Assembly: GCA_963756185.1 (NCBI GenBank)
Contig: CAVWMS010000003.1
Span: 1-64,000, forward strand
DNA: 64,000 bases
Origin: DATAXI01 sp963756185
GTDB taxonomy: Bacteria > Verrucomicrobiota > Verrucomicrobiia > Chthoniobacterales > Chthoniobacteraceae
Direction: 5' to 3'
Below the pieces are notes generated by a model, which made no database searches, had not been told where the DNA came from, and worked only from the letters and a program-made list of their open reading frames with translations. Shown piece by piece: positions 56,332 through 64,000 of the stretch (its first letter is position 1; every line of letters starts with the position of its first letter). The position numbers and the translations under genes were made by a program.

Positions 56332-59300
56332 TTATTCAACCAATGATAGCTTGTTGGATTGCGGCCACGGCGCAATCATTATCACACGGGCGCCGGCGCC
56401 ATTCCCGCCCTCGATCCTGCACTCGCCGTTCAATGCCGCCGCCCGCTCGCTCATATTTCGCAGGCCGTTGCCATTGAGCGGGCCGCACGTCAGTCTCGAA
56501 GCCGCGGCCATTGTCCGCGATGGTAATGGTGATCGACTCGGGGCTGAATACCGCGCCCAGCCGCACTTCACTCGCCCCGGAGTATTTTAGCGCGTTATTG
56601 AGCGCCTCCTTTACCACGAGAAGCACATGATGGCGAAACTCCGGCGGAAGATGACGCTGCGGAACGTGCGTCGGAAAATCAACGCGGCATGTCATTCTCG
56701 GCTTCAGAAAATCCTCCGCGAACCGCACCAGATACTGCATGAGGCTGGCCAGCGTATCCTTGCGGGGATTCGCCGCCCAGACGACGCCGTCAAGCGCGTC
56801 CACCGCACGCCGCGCTGAATCGGCCACCGGAGCAACGCTCTCCGGCGTGGTGGCCAGTTCCGCCATCAGGGCGATCTGCGTGAGGCTCGCGCCGACTTCG
56901 TCATGAATATCCCGCGCGATGCGCGATCTTTCCTTTTCAAACGCGGCCTCCTGTTGCGCAAACAGCAGCTTCCAGCGCAGGCGCCGATAGGAAACAAACC
57001 TGACGATGACCGCCACGCAGAGGATGATTGCCGCCAGCACGGCGACCTGGAACCACCATGTCTGCCAGAAGAAAGGATTCACGGTAAACACAATGCCCAC
57101 CCCCGCCTGGTTCCATACCCCATCGCTATTGCACGCGATCACTTGAAACCGATAACGCCCCGCGGTAAGCCGGGAGTAAGTGGCCTGCCGCCCTGTGCCG
57201 GCCTCGATCCATTGCTTGTCGTATCCCTCGAGCATGTACCTATATTGGTTATTCTCGGGCGAATCGAAGCTCAGCGCCGCGTAATCAAACTCAATCCTGC
57301 TGTGGGACGGCGGCAATTTGAGGCCTTGAGGCGACGACGAATCCACCGGCACATTCCGCCCGTCCACATACATGGACTCCACCACTACCGGCGGAGGAAG
57401 GTTATCCCGCGGACCCGCACCCGGGTTCACGATCAGGATGCCGTTGCCATACGGAAACCAAAGCTCATTTCCGATCACCCGCGCGCAATACCCGACGAAT
57501 GAACCAACCCGCCTGGCACTTATCTGGGAATCCAAATCTTTTTCCTCCTGCGCAAAGGTGACGGTTCGTAAGTGCTTCACCGCGCCGCCGGCGAATTGAT
57601 CCAAGTCCGCTAAGTCGATCCGCGAAAGACCGCTATTGCTGATAATCCAAACGTGTCCAAGCCCGTCGGAAAGCACCTGGTAAATGTTATCGTCCGGAAG
57701 TCCATCCTTTGCCACGACCCGGACAAAGCGCCCCTCCTTGAGACGGCCCAGACCCCCGCCCAGGAATCCAATCCAGATACTCCCATCCGGGTCGCAACAC
57801 AGGCCATGAATCGGGAACTCTCCCGCCTGCGGAAAGGGCATTTGCGCAAGCGTGTCACCGGTTATCCTATAGAGCAGCCCCTCACCTATGTGTCCATTTC
57901 CCGCCGTAAGGATATCGCCCTTCACTCCTTCCACCAGCAGCGGTGCACTAATACGGTCGGGATTTGCCAATTTGGTCCCTTCTCCGTCCCGGAACCGCAC
58001 AATCCACCCGCGGTTTGCGGTAACCCAAAGATCCCCTCCGCGTGAGAGGAGCATGGCCAGCAATTCCGAAATCTTTGGAGACACCGTCGCGGCTACAGGC
58101 TCGGATGCGGGGCCCGTACAGCGGAATATCCCATTGGACAAAGTGCCGACCAGAATCGAACCGTCCGGCGCCGCTTCCACGGATACCGCCTCTCCAAACC
58201 CGCTTTTGCCATTGCCTCCAAACTGCGAAAGTTGCTTCCACTGGCCGCCGATCTGGCAGAAGACCGTGTGATTCTCCAGCACCACCCACACCTCGCCCGC
58301 CGTGTCCCTGGCAAACGAACATACTCTCCCCCACGCGGAAGGGCCTGCGTCCACCTTCAGCAGCCGGATCAGGCTTGGTCGAAGCTGCTTGATCCCGTCA
58401 TTCAGTGTCGTCAGCCAGATATTCCCTTCACGATCAGCGCAAATCGAGGTGATCTGCCGCTGCTGCAACCCAATCGGAACGAATCGACCGCCCTCGACGC
58501 GAAATAACCCGCACTGCGGCGATCTAATCGTTCCCACCCAAAGATTTCCTGCATTGTCCTCGCGAAACGCCGATAGCTGGCCCAACGTCGCCGGAATCTG
58601 GATCGTCTCCGCCACCCCGATGCCCGGCGCCACCCGCTGAATCATATTGGCGGAGCGATACTCGACCCAAAAGCCCCCCTTTCGAGCCGGCTCCATCGCG
58701 TACGGATCCGCGCTTGATGCATCGCAAACCCTGACAAACGCCCCGTCACGAAATTCGAGCAGCGAATTCGCTGCCACGCACCACACATTTCCATCGCTGT
58801 CCGCGGTAACGCAGCAGCGGCTTCGCGGCGGAACTCCCGCGAAGCCGGAGAGAATCGTTACTTTGCCGTTCGCAATCATTGCGACATTCGAGAGCCCAAA
58901 GCCGGCGAACACACTCCCATCCCCGCCTTCGCAAATACTGGTCGCTGTATTATAGGCGGGTATCCCCTCCGGCCTTCCCCACACTGTAGCCTGGCCCTCG
59001 CGCCAGCGCACCACCCGGCCATAGTCCATCGCCCACCACACGCCGCCATCCCTCGCCGTATATAGATGATAGCAATTGCTGTTGTACTGCTGCGTCAGGT
59101 TGGAAACGTCCAGCGGAACGAAGCTGTTCCCGTCAAACCGGAATACACCCTGCGATGTCGCCACCCATATAAAGCCATCCGCACCCTGGACCAGGTCGAA
59201 ATCTTCATCCGCCGGCAACCCGTTATCGGAATTCCATCCCCGCACGCTCCAGGCGCCCCCCTGTTGGTCCGCCGCCGCTTGCGTCGAGAATAAAATCGCC

Positions 59301-59377
59301 GCGCAAACCGCCATGACGCCGAGCCATGCAGCCCCGCAACGGAGGTCGGGAAGAGATAACGAACGCAAGGGGGCCAC
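56332..59377 (-). CDS. Hybrid sensor histidine kinase with two-component propeller repeats (one frameshift)
   Basis: A ~1015-residue protein: signal peptide (LGVMAVCAAILFSTQAAA); periplasmic propeller blades such as WNSDNGLPADEDFDLVQGAD, GFIWVATSQGVFRFDG and GSIWIGFLGGGLGRLKEG; a Y_Y_Y domain (YRYMLEGYDKQWIEAGTG); one membrane helix (VAVLAAIILCVAVIVRFV); and a HisKA_3 core (SRIARDIHDEVGASLTQIAL). In the core, EALNNALKYSGA gives the N box and IADNGRGF a G box. GTG at 59377 is chosen because GGAGG lies 6 nt upstream. The frame shifts near 56480 to finish at 56332 (NGNGLRNMSERAAALNG ... NKLSLVE). It probably senses a glycan. Confidence 0.85.
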
Positions 59378-59469
59378 AGGTTTCCTCCACAATCGGAGGC
59401 ATTGTCTTCGATGCCCACATCTTAGCGAAAGGCCAGCTTTCCGCAACGCCTTCCTGACACGCCCGCTCC

Positions 59470-59575
59470 GCCGAGGAGGCGGAGGGGAACCGCGGGGGGC
59501 GGTGGACGGGCGAGCCGAGGAGGCGGAGGGGAACCGCGGGGGGCGGTGGACGGGCGAGCCGAGGCGGCGGTGGGG
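59470..59575. repeat. 44-bp tandem repeat (2.3 copies)
   Basis: The unit begins GCCGAGGAGGCGGAGGGG at 59470 and again at 59514, identical over 44 bp. A third, diverged partial unit begins at 59558. It lies 90-200 bp upstream of the kinase start. Confidence 0.8.
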
Positions 59576-59609
59576 ACAAGAGGAGGCTGGCGGACGGGCG
59601 AGCAGCCGA

Positions 59610-59680
59610 GAGTAAATCTCGCGGTATATCACCAAATGATATATGCCCACCCAAAAACGTCCGGCCCCTTCTCTCATCCC
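59610..59680. repeat. GATATATC-containing repeat, copy 2
   Basis: Contains GGTATATCACCAAATGATATA (here arms TATATCA/TGATATA are 5 nt apart), then GCCCACCCAAAAACGTCC and GGCCCCTTCTCTCATCCC, matching 49768-49839 with a few changes. It sits 73 nt upstream of the DUF433 start. Confidence 0.65.
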
Positions 59681-59752
59681 ACCACCGCCACCGTCCCAGA
59701 GGGCGGCACTGAGTTCTTGTGAATCACGCATCCCCACAGTACCATTCGAGAA

Positions 59753-60013
59753 ATGAGGAAACCTGTCGAGCTCGGCAAATACATCGTGGCTGATCCGGAA
59801 ATCTGCCACGGAGCCGTGACATTCCGCGGCACGCGTCTGCTCGTCGCTGACGCGCTCGAACTACTGGCCGAGGGGCTCTCGCCGGCGCAAGTATGCAAGC
59901 AAATGCACGGCTGGATCGTACCCGACGCGGTTGCCGAAGCCGTGCGCCTTGCCAAAGATCATTTCGTTGACCGTCACAGCCATCTTCGCGAAGCAGCTCG
60001 CAAGGCGGCGTGA
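59753..60013 (+). CDS. DUF433-family antitoxin-like protein
   Basis: The 86-residue protein reads KYIVADPEICHGAVTFRGTR and LLAEGLSPAQVCKQMHGWIV, the DUF433 signature with its helix-turn-helix-like part. DUF433 genes usually sit before a PIN-domain-like (DUF5615/Mut7-C) gene and act as its antitoxin. The next gene starts inside this stop codon (GTGA overlap), matching that pattern. Confidence 0.82.
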   Translation: MRKPVELGKYIVADPEICHGAVTFRGTRLLVADALELLAEGLSPAQVCKQMHGWIVPDAVAEAVRLAKDHFVDRHSHLREAARKAA

Positions 60014-60393
60014 ATATCCTCGACGCGAACATCGTAACCAGCCAGCGCGAACAGCTTGCAGCATGGCGGATTCGTGTACGGCAATTCGGGCGCGAGCTCG
60101 GCCACCGGTTCGACCCGGATGCCAATATCGTTCCGCTACTGCGTAACCTGAAGCGGGCGACTTTCTTTACGCGGGACAGGGACTTTTGGGATGCGCGGCT
60201 GTCCGATCCTCACTATTGCATAGTTTGGCTGGACGTCCCGGCAATGCAGGCGGCGCACTATATTCGACGCTTCCTCCGGCACCCCCACTTCAACTCCGCC
60301 GCAAAGCGAGTTGGCAAGGTCGTCCAGATTCGCCCGACCGGTTTGACAATCTATCCTTTATCCGATGGCAAAGCAGAGCGCATTGCATGGTAG
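60010..60393 (+). CDS. DUF5615/PIN-like toxin candidate
   Basis: This is a 127-residue protein with a GTG start overlapping the DUF433 stop. It shows acidic motifs of PIN-like folds: MNILDANIV (Asp near the N-terminus), TFFTRDRDFWDARLSD, and the GHRFDPDANIVPLLRN segment. It is probably an RNase-type toxin, active when freed from the DUF433 partner. Catalytic residue positions were not checked beyond these motifs. Confidence 0.65.
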   Translation: MNILDANIVTSQREQLAAWRIRVRQFGRELGHRFDPDANIVPLLRNLKRATFFTRDRDFWDARLSDPHYCIVWLDVPAMQAAHYIRRFLRHPHFNSAAKRVGKVVQIRPTGLTIYPLSDGKAERIAW

Positions 60394-60409
60394 ACGATAA
60401 TTCCCGGCG

Positions 60410-60439
60410 CTCTCTACCGCGTCACCGCGCGCGGAAATG
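60410..60439. repeat. 30-bp direct repeat, copy 1
   Basis: CTCTCTACCGCGTCACCGCG plus CGCGGAAATG. It matches 62152-62181 at 27 of 30 positions. The two copies bracket rluA and the truncated IS4 transposase. Confidence 0.6.
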
Positions 60440-60480
60440 GGCTGCGCCCGCCGCTCCGCTTTGAACCCCTGGAACATGCC

Positions 60481-61347
60481 CTAAACCAGCCGCGCCAGTT
60501 CTGCGGGCAGCGAGGATTCGAAGCGCTGTTCCTGCTGCGTGACTGGATGAGCAAAACGCAGACTCCACGCGTGCAGGCCCAGGCGTTTGGCCGGGTTGGT
60601 GTTTGCACCGTATTTCGTATCGCCAACCACCGGGCACCCGGCATCGGCCAGGTGGACGCGGATCTGGTGTCGGCGGCCGGTCTCGAGGGTCAATTCCACC
60701 AGCGTACGGCCCCGGTTTCGCTTCAGCACGCGGTAATGGGTGACGGCATGCCGCGTGGTCGTGCTCCGCGGCACACTGAAGACTTTGAACGGACTCGTCT
60801 CGTCGAGCCAGGATTGGAATGTCCCTTTATCCTCCGGGAGAAGACCTTCAACCACCGCCTGATAGCGTTTCTCCACCTTATCCCAGCCGTCTTGCAGCGT
60901 CCTCTTGGCCTCGGGAGTTTTCGCAAACACCATCAGACCGCTGGTCTCGCGGTCCAGCCGATGCACGATCCAAACCCGCTCCCGCGCCCGGCCGCCGGTT
61001 CGCAGATAATCCGTGAGCTGGAAATAAACCGTCTTCTCCTGCTCGGCCTCGCTGGCGATCGTCAGCAGATCGGGAGGTTTGTCGATGATGATGAGGCTCG
61101 CGTCTTCGAACTGGACCTTGATGCCCGCGGCGATGACCGTGTCCGGCGCCGCATAACGCCCCGAGCGAATCGCCACGACATCGCCCGGTTTCAGGGCATG
61201 GTTGAACTGCGTGACCACACGCCCATTGACCAGGACGGCTTGATGTTTCAGCCACGTGCGCACCTGCTTCTTTTTGGCCGTCGGCCACGCAGCGAAGAGA
61301 TACGGCAGAAGCTCCGCCGGCTGATCAACGGTGCGCGGTTTATACAT
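60481..61347 (-). CDS. RluA-family pseudouridine synthase
   Basis: It isomerises uridine to pseudouridine in rRNA or tRNA. The 288-residue protein has an S4-like N-terminal RNA-binding domain (AWPTAKKKQVRTWLKHQAVL, then VVTQFNHALKPGD), and the catalytic domain with the HRLDRETSGLMVFAKTPEA motif (Asp nucleophile), YRVLKRNRG and the LETGRRHQIRVHLADAGCPV segment. It is intact, with no obvious operon partner. Which position it modifies cannot be told from the sequence alone. Confidence 0.92.
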   Translation of the reverse strand: MYKPRTVDQPAELLPYLFAAWPTAKKKQVRTWLKHQAVLVNGRVVTQFNHALKPGDVVAIRSGRYAAPDTVIAAGIKVQFEDASLIIIDKPPDLLTIASEAEQEKTVYFQLTDYLRTGGRARERVWIVHRLDRETSGLMVFAKTPEAKRTLQDGWDKVEKRYQAVVEGLLPEDKGTFQSWLDETSPFKVFSVPRSTTTRHAVTHYRVLKRNRGRTLVELTLETGRRHQIRVHLADAGCPVVGDTKYGANTNPAKRLGLHAWSLRFAHPVTQQEQRFESSLPAELARLV

Positions 61348-61762
61348 CAGGCGGGAGTTTATTCACGAAATCTGGACTCTGCATCAGGTCGAACATAACC
61401 GGCCGCCTCCGATCATCAGGCGTCGGCGGTCGAAAGAAAAGGTTGTGCCCCATGGACAAAGGGTGTCTGGTTCAGGCTTATGGGACATTGCAAAGGCAAA
61501 GACAACGTCAGAAAACACACCAGGCGCCGCAAGAAAACAGAGCGCCTCGCGCTAGCGAAAAGCAAAGCGGCGGCAGCATCGAAATAGGCCACGGCATTGC
61601 CCGGGCAATAGGTGTGCCACTGCACACCGTTGCAAAGCTCACGCCACCCAAGGAAACAGGAAGAAACAGCACGCCTGTCCAAAATAAATTGAGGTGGCCA
61701 CCCTGAACAGGCTTGAATTGGGGTGTGAAAGACCAAAACAAATCCATCCAAGGAGGCCAGCC
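61348..61762. other. Gap between rluA and the IS4 fragment
   Basis: No convincing gene is seen. The first part is GC-rich, then it grows A-rich toward the IS4 start. It may hold the left end of the insertion sequence, but no terminal inverted repeat was identified. Confidence 0.4.
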
Positions 61763-62086
61763 ATGACGCTACGGCACGCGAGCGTTTTTAGCCAGCTTCT
61801 ATCTATCATAAATCGCATGGAATTCTCCCGGCTGGTCAAGCAGACCAATGCGGAAAAGGGAGCCAAGGGGTTTTCCTGCTGGGATCAGTTCGTGGCGATG
61901 ATGTTCTGCCAGTTGGCGCAGGCGAAGTCCCTGCGGGAGATCGGGAGTGGCCTTCGCAGTTGCGAGGGCAAGCTCAAGCACTTGGGGCTCAAGCAGGCGC
62001 CGGGACGCTCCACCCTGGCGTACGCCAATGCCCATCGTCCGTGGACCTTGTTCGAAGGGAAACAGGGGTCAACTCTTGAAACTTGA
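61763..62086 (+). mobile_element. Truncated IS4-family transposase (DUF4372 N-terminus)
   Basis: The product begins MTLRHASVFSQLLSIINRME and shows FSCWDQFVAMMFCQLAQAKS, LREIGSGLRSCEGKLKHLGL and PGRSTLAYANAHRPW, the N-terminal domain of IS4-like (DUF4372 plus DDE) transposases, normally ~380 residues. An AGGAGG Shine-Dalgarno lies 6 nt upstream of the ATG. After about 100 residues the reading runs into the REP-like element at 62065 and stops at 62086, so the DDE catalytic domain is missing. Confidence 0.75.
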
Positions 62087-62088
62087 CA
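62065..62088 (+). repeat. REP-like element, copy 3
   Basis: GGGGTCAACTCTTGAAACTT then GACA, two mismatches from copies 1 and 2. It lies at the exact truncation point of the IS4 transposase. Confidence 0.6.
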
Positions 62089-62449
62089 AAAGAGGGGCTC
62101 GGGCTTGGAAACCCGCGATGGCCAGGCCGCTCGGCGTCGAGCTCCCCAGTCCTCTCTACCAGGCCACCGCGCGCGGAAATGATCTTAGGTGAATAGCGGC
62201 GACTCCATTCGCCTTCGGGCGGCGGGGCCGGGGAACGGCGTCTTCAGGAATCCGGCCCGGAGAGCGGCGGACCCGCCTCCATGTCCCGGAGCCTGGACAT
62301 CGCCCCTCCAACACCTCATTTAAATCGCTGATATCGGAAATGAATAATTCACTGTTCAGTGAGGAATGCGGAAAAAGTGAACAACATCGCCATTCCCCTT
62401 GCAAATGATACTTTTTTATGCTTTTTTACTTGCAAGTGCAATATATACT
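62089..62449 (+). promoter_or_regulatory. Upstream region of the AbiE-type genes
   Basis: No gene seen. It includes copy 2 of the 30-bp direct repeat (62152-62181). It then becomes AT-rich, unlike the window average, with CTTGCAA at 62398-62404, the palindrome ACTTGCAAGT at 62428-62437 and TATACT at 62444-62449. I infer promoter and possible self-regulation site for the toxin-antitoxin pair. Confidence 0.45.
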
Positions 62450-63493
62450 TTGAGTAATAATATCACAATTCAATCCCAGATCGAACTCGAGGAGGCCGTC
62501 GAAAAACGGCTCCACGCGCTTGATCTTCCTGGCATGCGCCTCTCTCCAGAGCGCCCCTTGCCGGGCCTCTCAGATGCAGGCGTGGATCTTTGGGTCCGGG
62601 CAGAACTCGATGGGCGCCCGACGCTCTTCGCCGTCCAGTGCAAACTGCACCCCTCAAACCGTGATGTGGAACGCCTGAAGCATGCTGCCGGAAACACCGC
62701 TCCCCTTTTGGCAGCGGTGCATCTGCCGAAGCCGTTACTCGAGCGGTGCCGCCAACTCGGCGTCAGTTGTCTCGACCTCAACGGCAACCTCTATTTGCGA
62801 CAACCGGGCTTGATCGTGGATTGGGAGCGTCCCGCAAAACGATTTCGTTCGCCTGATCCTGAACGGAATCTCTTCTCTGGCAAGAGCAGCCGGCTGGCAC
62901 GCGTGTTGTTGAGCTTTCCGGACCGAAGATGGAAGCAAAGCGAGTTGGCTCAGACTACAGAGTGCAGCGGCGGTCTGATCTCCCGGTTGGCTAGGGAATA
63001 CGCGCGGCTTGGTTGGGTGGAAGGCTCTTGGGGAGACTGGACCTTAACCCAGGCCGACGCGCTTCTTGATGCCTGGGCCGCCGCCGACAATTGGAATAAA
63101 CGCGGCACGCTCCGCCAATATTCCTGCCTTGAGCGCGATCCGGAAAAGCTAGCCAGGAAATTCCTGCAGAGCAGCCGCGGAAAGATCGCGTTTACCCAAT
63201 GGTTCGCGGCGGAACATCGCCATCCCTACACAGAACTGCCAGTCGTCTCCGTTTACCGGCCGCAATTTCCGGAACCGGCGATATTGGAGGCCCTCGATCT
63301 TCGGGAAGTGCCGAACGGGGGACGACTCTGGGTGATCGTGCCCCATGATGAAGGCGTCTTTCAGGCGACGCGAGAGGCGAACGGATTTCCGCTCGTTTGC
63401 GACATCCAAATCCATCTCGATCTGTTGCAGGTAGGTCTCCGGGGTCCAGATGCGGCTCGCGCTCTTCGGCAATGGGAGGGATTTCGCCGGTGA
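62450..63493 (+). CDS. AbiEi-family antitoxin-like protein
   Basis: The ~347-residue protein has DLWVRAELDGRPTLFAVQCK early on, a D...Q-x-K arrangement as in some nuclease folds, then GVSCLDLNGNLYLRQPGLIV, the DLxGN element seen in AbiEi-type antitoxins. A winged-helix part follows (WKQSELAQTTECSGGLISRL). AbiEi antitoxins keep the AbiEii nucleotidyltransferase in check. A longer frame from 62399 would add a hydrophobic stretch that reads through the promoter-like DNA. The TTG at 62450 or a codon after it is therefore more likely, though no clear ribosome site is seen. Confidence 0.6.
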   Translation: MSNNITIQSQIELEEAVEKRLHALDLPGMRLSPERPLPGLSDAGVDLWVRAELDGRPTLFAVQCKLHPSNRDVERLKHAAGNTAPLLAAVHLPKPLLERCRQLGVSCLDLNGNLYLRQPGLIVDWERPAKRFRSPDPERNLFSGKSSRLARVLLSFPDRRWKQSELAQTTECSGGLISRLAREYARLGWVEGSWGDWTLTQADALLDAWAAADNWNKRGTLRQYSCLERDPEKLARKFLQSSRGKIAFTQWFAAEHRHPYTELPVVSVYRPQFPEPAILEALDLREVPNGGRLWVIVPHDEGVFQATREANGFPLVCDIQIHLDLLQVGLRGPDAARALRQWEGFRR

Positions 63494-64000
63494 AGCGGCC
63501 ACACTTTCACGCTTATCACCGCGACGACACGGCTCGCAGCGAAGCGGCACTGCTCACCGTGTGGCCCCGGCTCGCGGATTTCCACGACGATCTGGTACTC
63601 ATTGGCGGCTTGGTTCCCCGCTACCTCTGCCGTCCGCTAGACGACGCATTGGAAGCTCGCACGCTCGATGTCGATTTTGCGATCGCTCTTGCCGCGGGCG
63701 GCGCCATATACGAGCCGCTGTCGCAGCGGTTGGTAAGTGAGGACTTCGTGCGGAAGGAAGGCCGCTTTGAGAAAACGATTCCTGGTGGAACCCTTTACGT
63801 CGATTTCCTCACGGAACGTCCTTCTCCTTCCGCTCCCAACTCCGCGCAAGTGGACAATGTTACGATGAGCGCATTTTTCGGAATCGATCGGGCTTTGCGG
63901 ATTTTTCGAGAAGTGCGGATTGAAGGAAAAGACCTAAGCGGAGCCAATGCCCGGGAAACCGTGAAGGTCTGTGATGTTGGCCCCTTCCTTTGTCTGAAAC
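63490..64000 (+). CDS. AbiEii-type nucleotidyltransferase toxin candidate (partial, right edge)
   Basis: The frame starts GTG at 63490, overlapping the AbiEi-like stop by 4 nt, and stays open to the end of the window. It reads LVLIGGLVPRYLCRPLDDAL, then ARTLDVDFAIALAAGGAIY, the GG plus DxD core of nucleotidyltransferases of the AbiEii/MNT kind. It is likely a toxin that modifies a nucleotide or tRNA, kept inactive by the upstream antitoxin. The 3' end lies outside the window. Confidence 0.6.
   Translation, partial: MKRPHFHAYHRDDTARSEAALLTVWPRLADFHDDLVLIGGLVPRYLCRPLDDALEARTLDVDFAIALAAGGAIYEPLSQRLVSEDFVRKEGRFEKTIPGGTLYVDFLTERPSPSAPNSAQVDNVTMSAFFGIDRALRIFREVRIEGKDLSGANARETVKVCDVGPFLCLK

Larger units (their letters stand above)
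59378..59752. other. Promoter and repeat region between the kinase and the DUF433 gene
   Basis: No gene seen. It holds a 44-bp tandem repeat (59470-59557 plus a partial third) and the second GATATATC repeat (59610-59680). The two flanking genes diverge, so regulatory signals for both are expected here. Confidence 0.5.

Noticed and set aside
59470..59575. CRISPR array in the 44-bp repeats
   Set aside because: The units are head-to-tail with no spacers and only two full copies.
61443..61706. 87-residue open frame between rluA and the IS4 fragment
   Set aside because: No motif, low-complexity Gln/Arg content and no upstream signals.

Overview
The window is a GC-rich chromosomal segment from a bacterium that most resembles the Verrucomicrobia or a neighbouring PVC lineage. 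The evidence is a GlnII-type glutamine synthetase, PEP-CTERM proteins with autotransporter-type beta-strand repeats, secreted proteins ending in an 'ADPAGDGIPNLMKYALGLNP'-type domain, a PafA-type Pup ligase beside lpxI/lpxB, a PPi-type phosphofructokinase, and a two-component kinase with a periplasmic propeller. The organism is Gram-negative: it has lipid A genes, TonB, type II secretion and TatA. I saw no rRNA, tRNA or CRISPR array. All assignments come from reading motifs, not from database searches.

Layout. 0-15.6 kb: the end of an unknown gene, a PL7-like alginate lyase with ricin lectin, PPi-phosphofructokinase, a complete PQQ operon (31-residue pqqA, pqqB, pqqC, fused pqqD-pqqE) followed by a six-hairpin glycosidase-like gene, a divergent TonB receptor, a secreted beta-propeller/FN3 protein, and pafA. 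15.6-21.2 kb: lpxI, a Gfo/Idh dehydrogenase and lpxB; glnII; a miniature kinase plus PP2C pair. 21.2-26.5 kb: type II secretion genes (gspG, gspF) interrupted by a four-helix-bundle gene inside 35-bp inverted repeats, then a PEP-CTERM protein and a TIGR02597-like protein. 26.6-36.9 kb: a fatty-acid degradation block (patatin, acyl-CoA ligase, thiolase, FadJ-like, acyl-CoA dehydrogenase). Its first three genes and an adjacent TlpA-like gene carry many frameshifts, while the last two are intact. 36.9-45.2 kb: two tandem 'HEWGTFTS' secreted paralogues around a soluble GspG-like protein, a thioredoxin-fold protein without its cysteines, an EEP hydrolase, tatA, an L,D-transpeptidase and a TMTC-like TPR membrane protein. 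45.2-49.8 kb: gene fragments joined at a REP-like repeat, a methyltransferase, a dienelactone hydrolase and a CLC channel. 49.8-59.7 kb: a large PEP-CTERM adhesin with its presumed two-component system, bracketed by copies of a GATATATC-containing repeat. 59.7-64 kb: an accessory zone with a DUF433/PIN pair, rluA, a truncated IS4 transposase and an AbiE-type toxin-antitoxin pair running off the edge.

Two themes recur. First, short repeats sit at gene ends and breakpoints: AATYNGC/AAATYCG tandem heptamers, a GGGGTCAACTCTTGA...CTTGACA element, a 33-bp 3'-end repeat and the GATATATC repeat. Second, single-base indels interrupt otherwise well-conserved genes in many places. This may be sequence error as much as gene decay, so broken genes should be read with that in mind.
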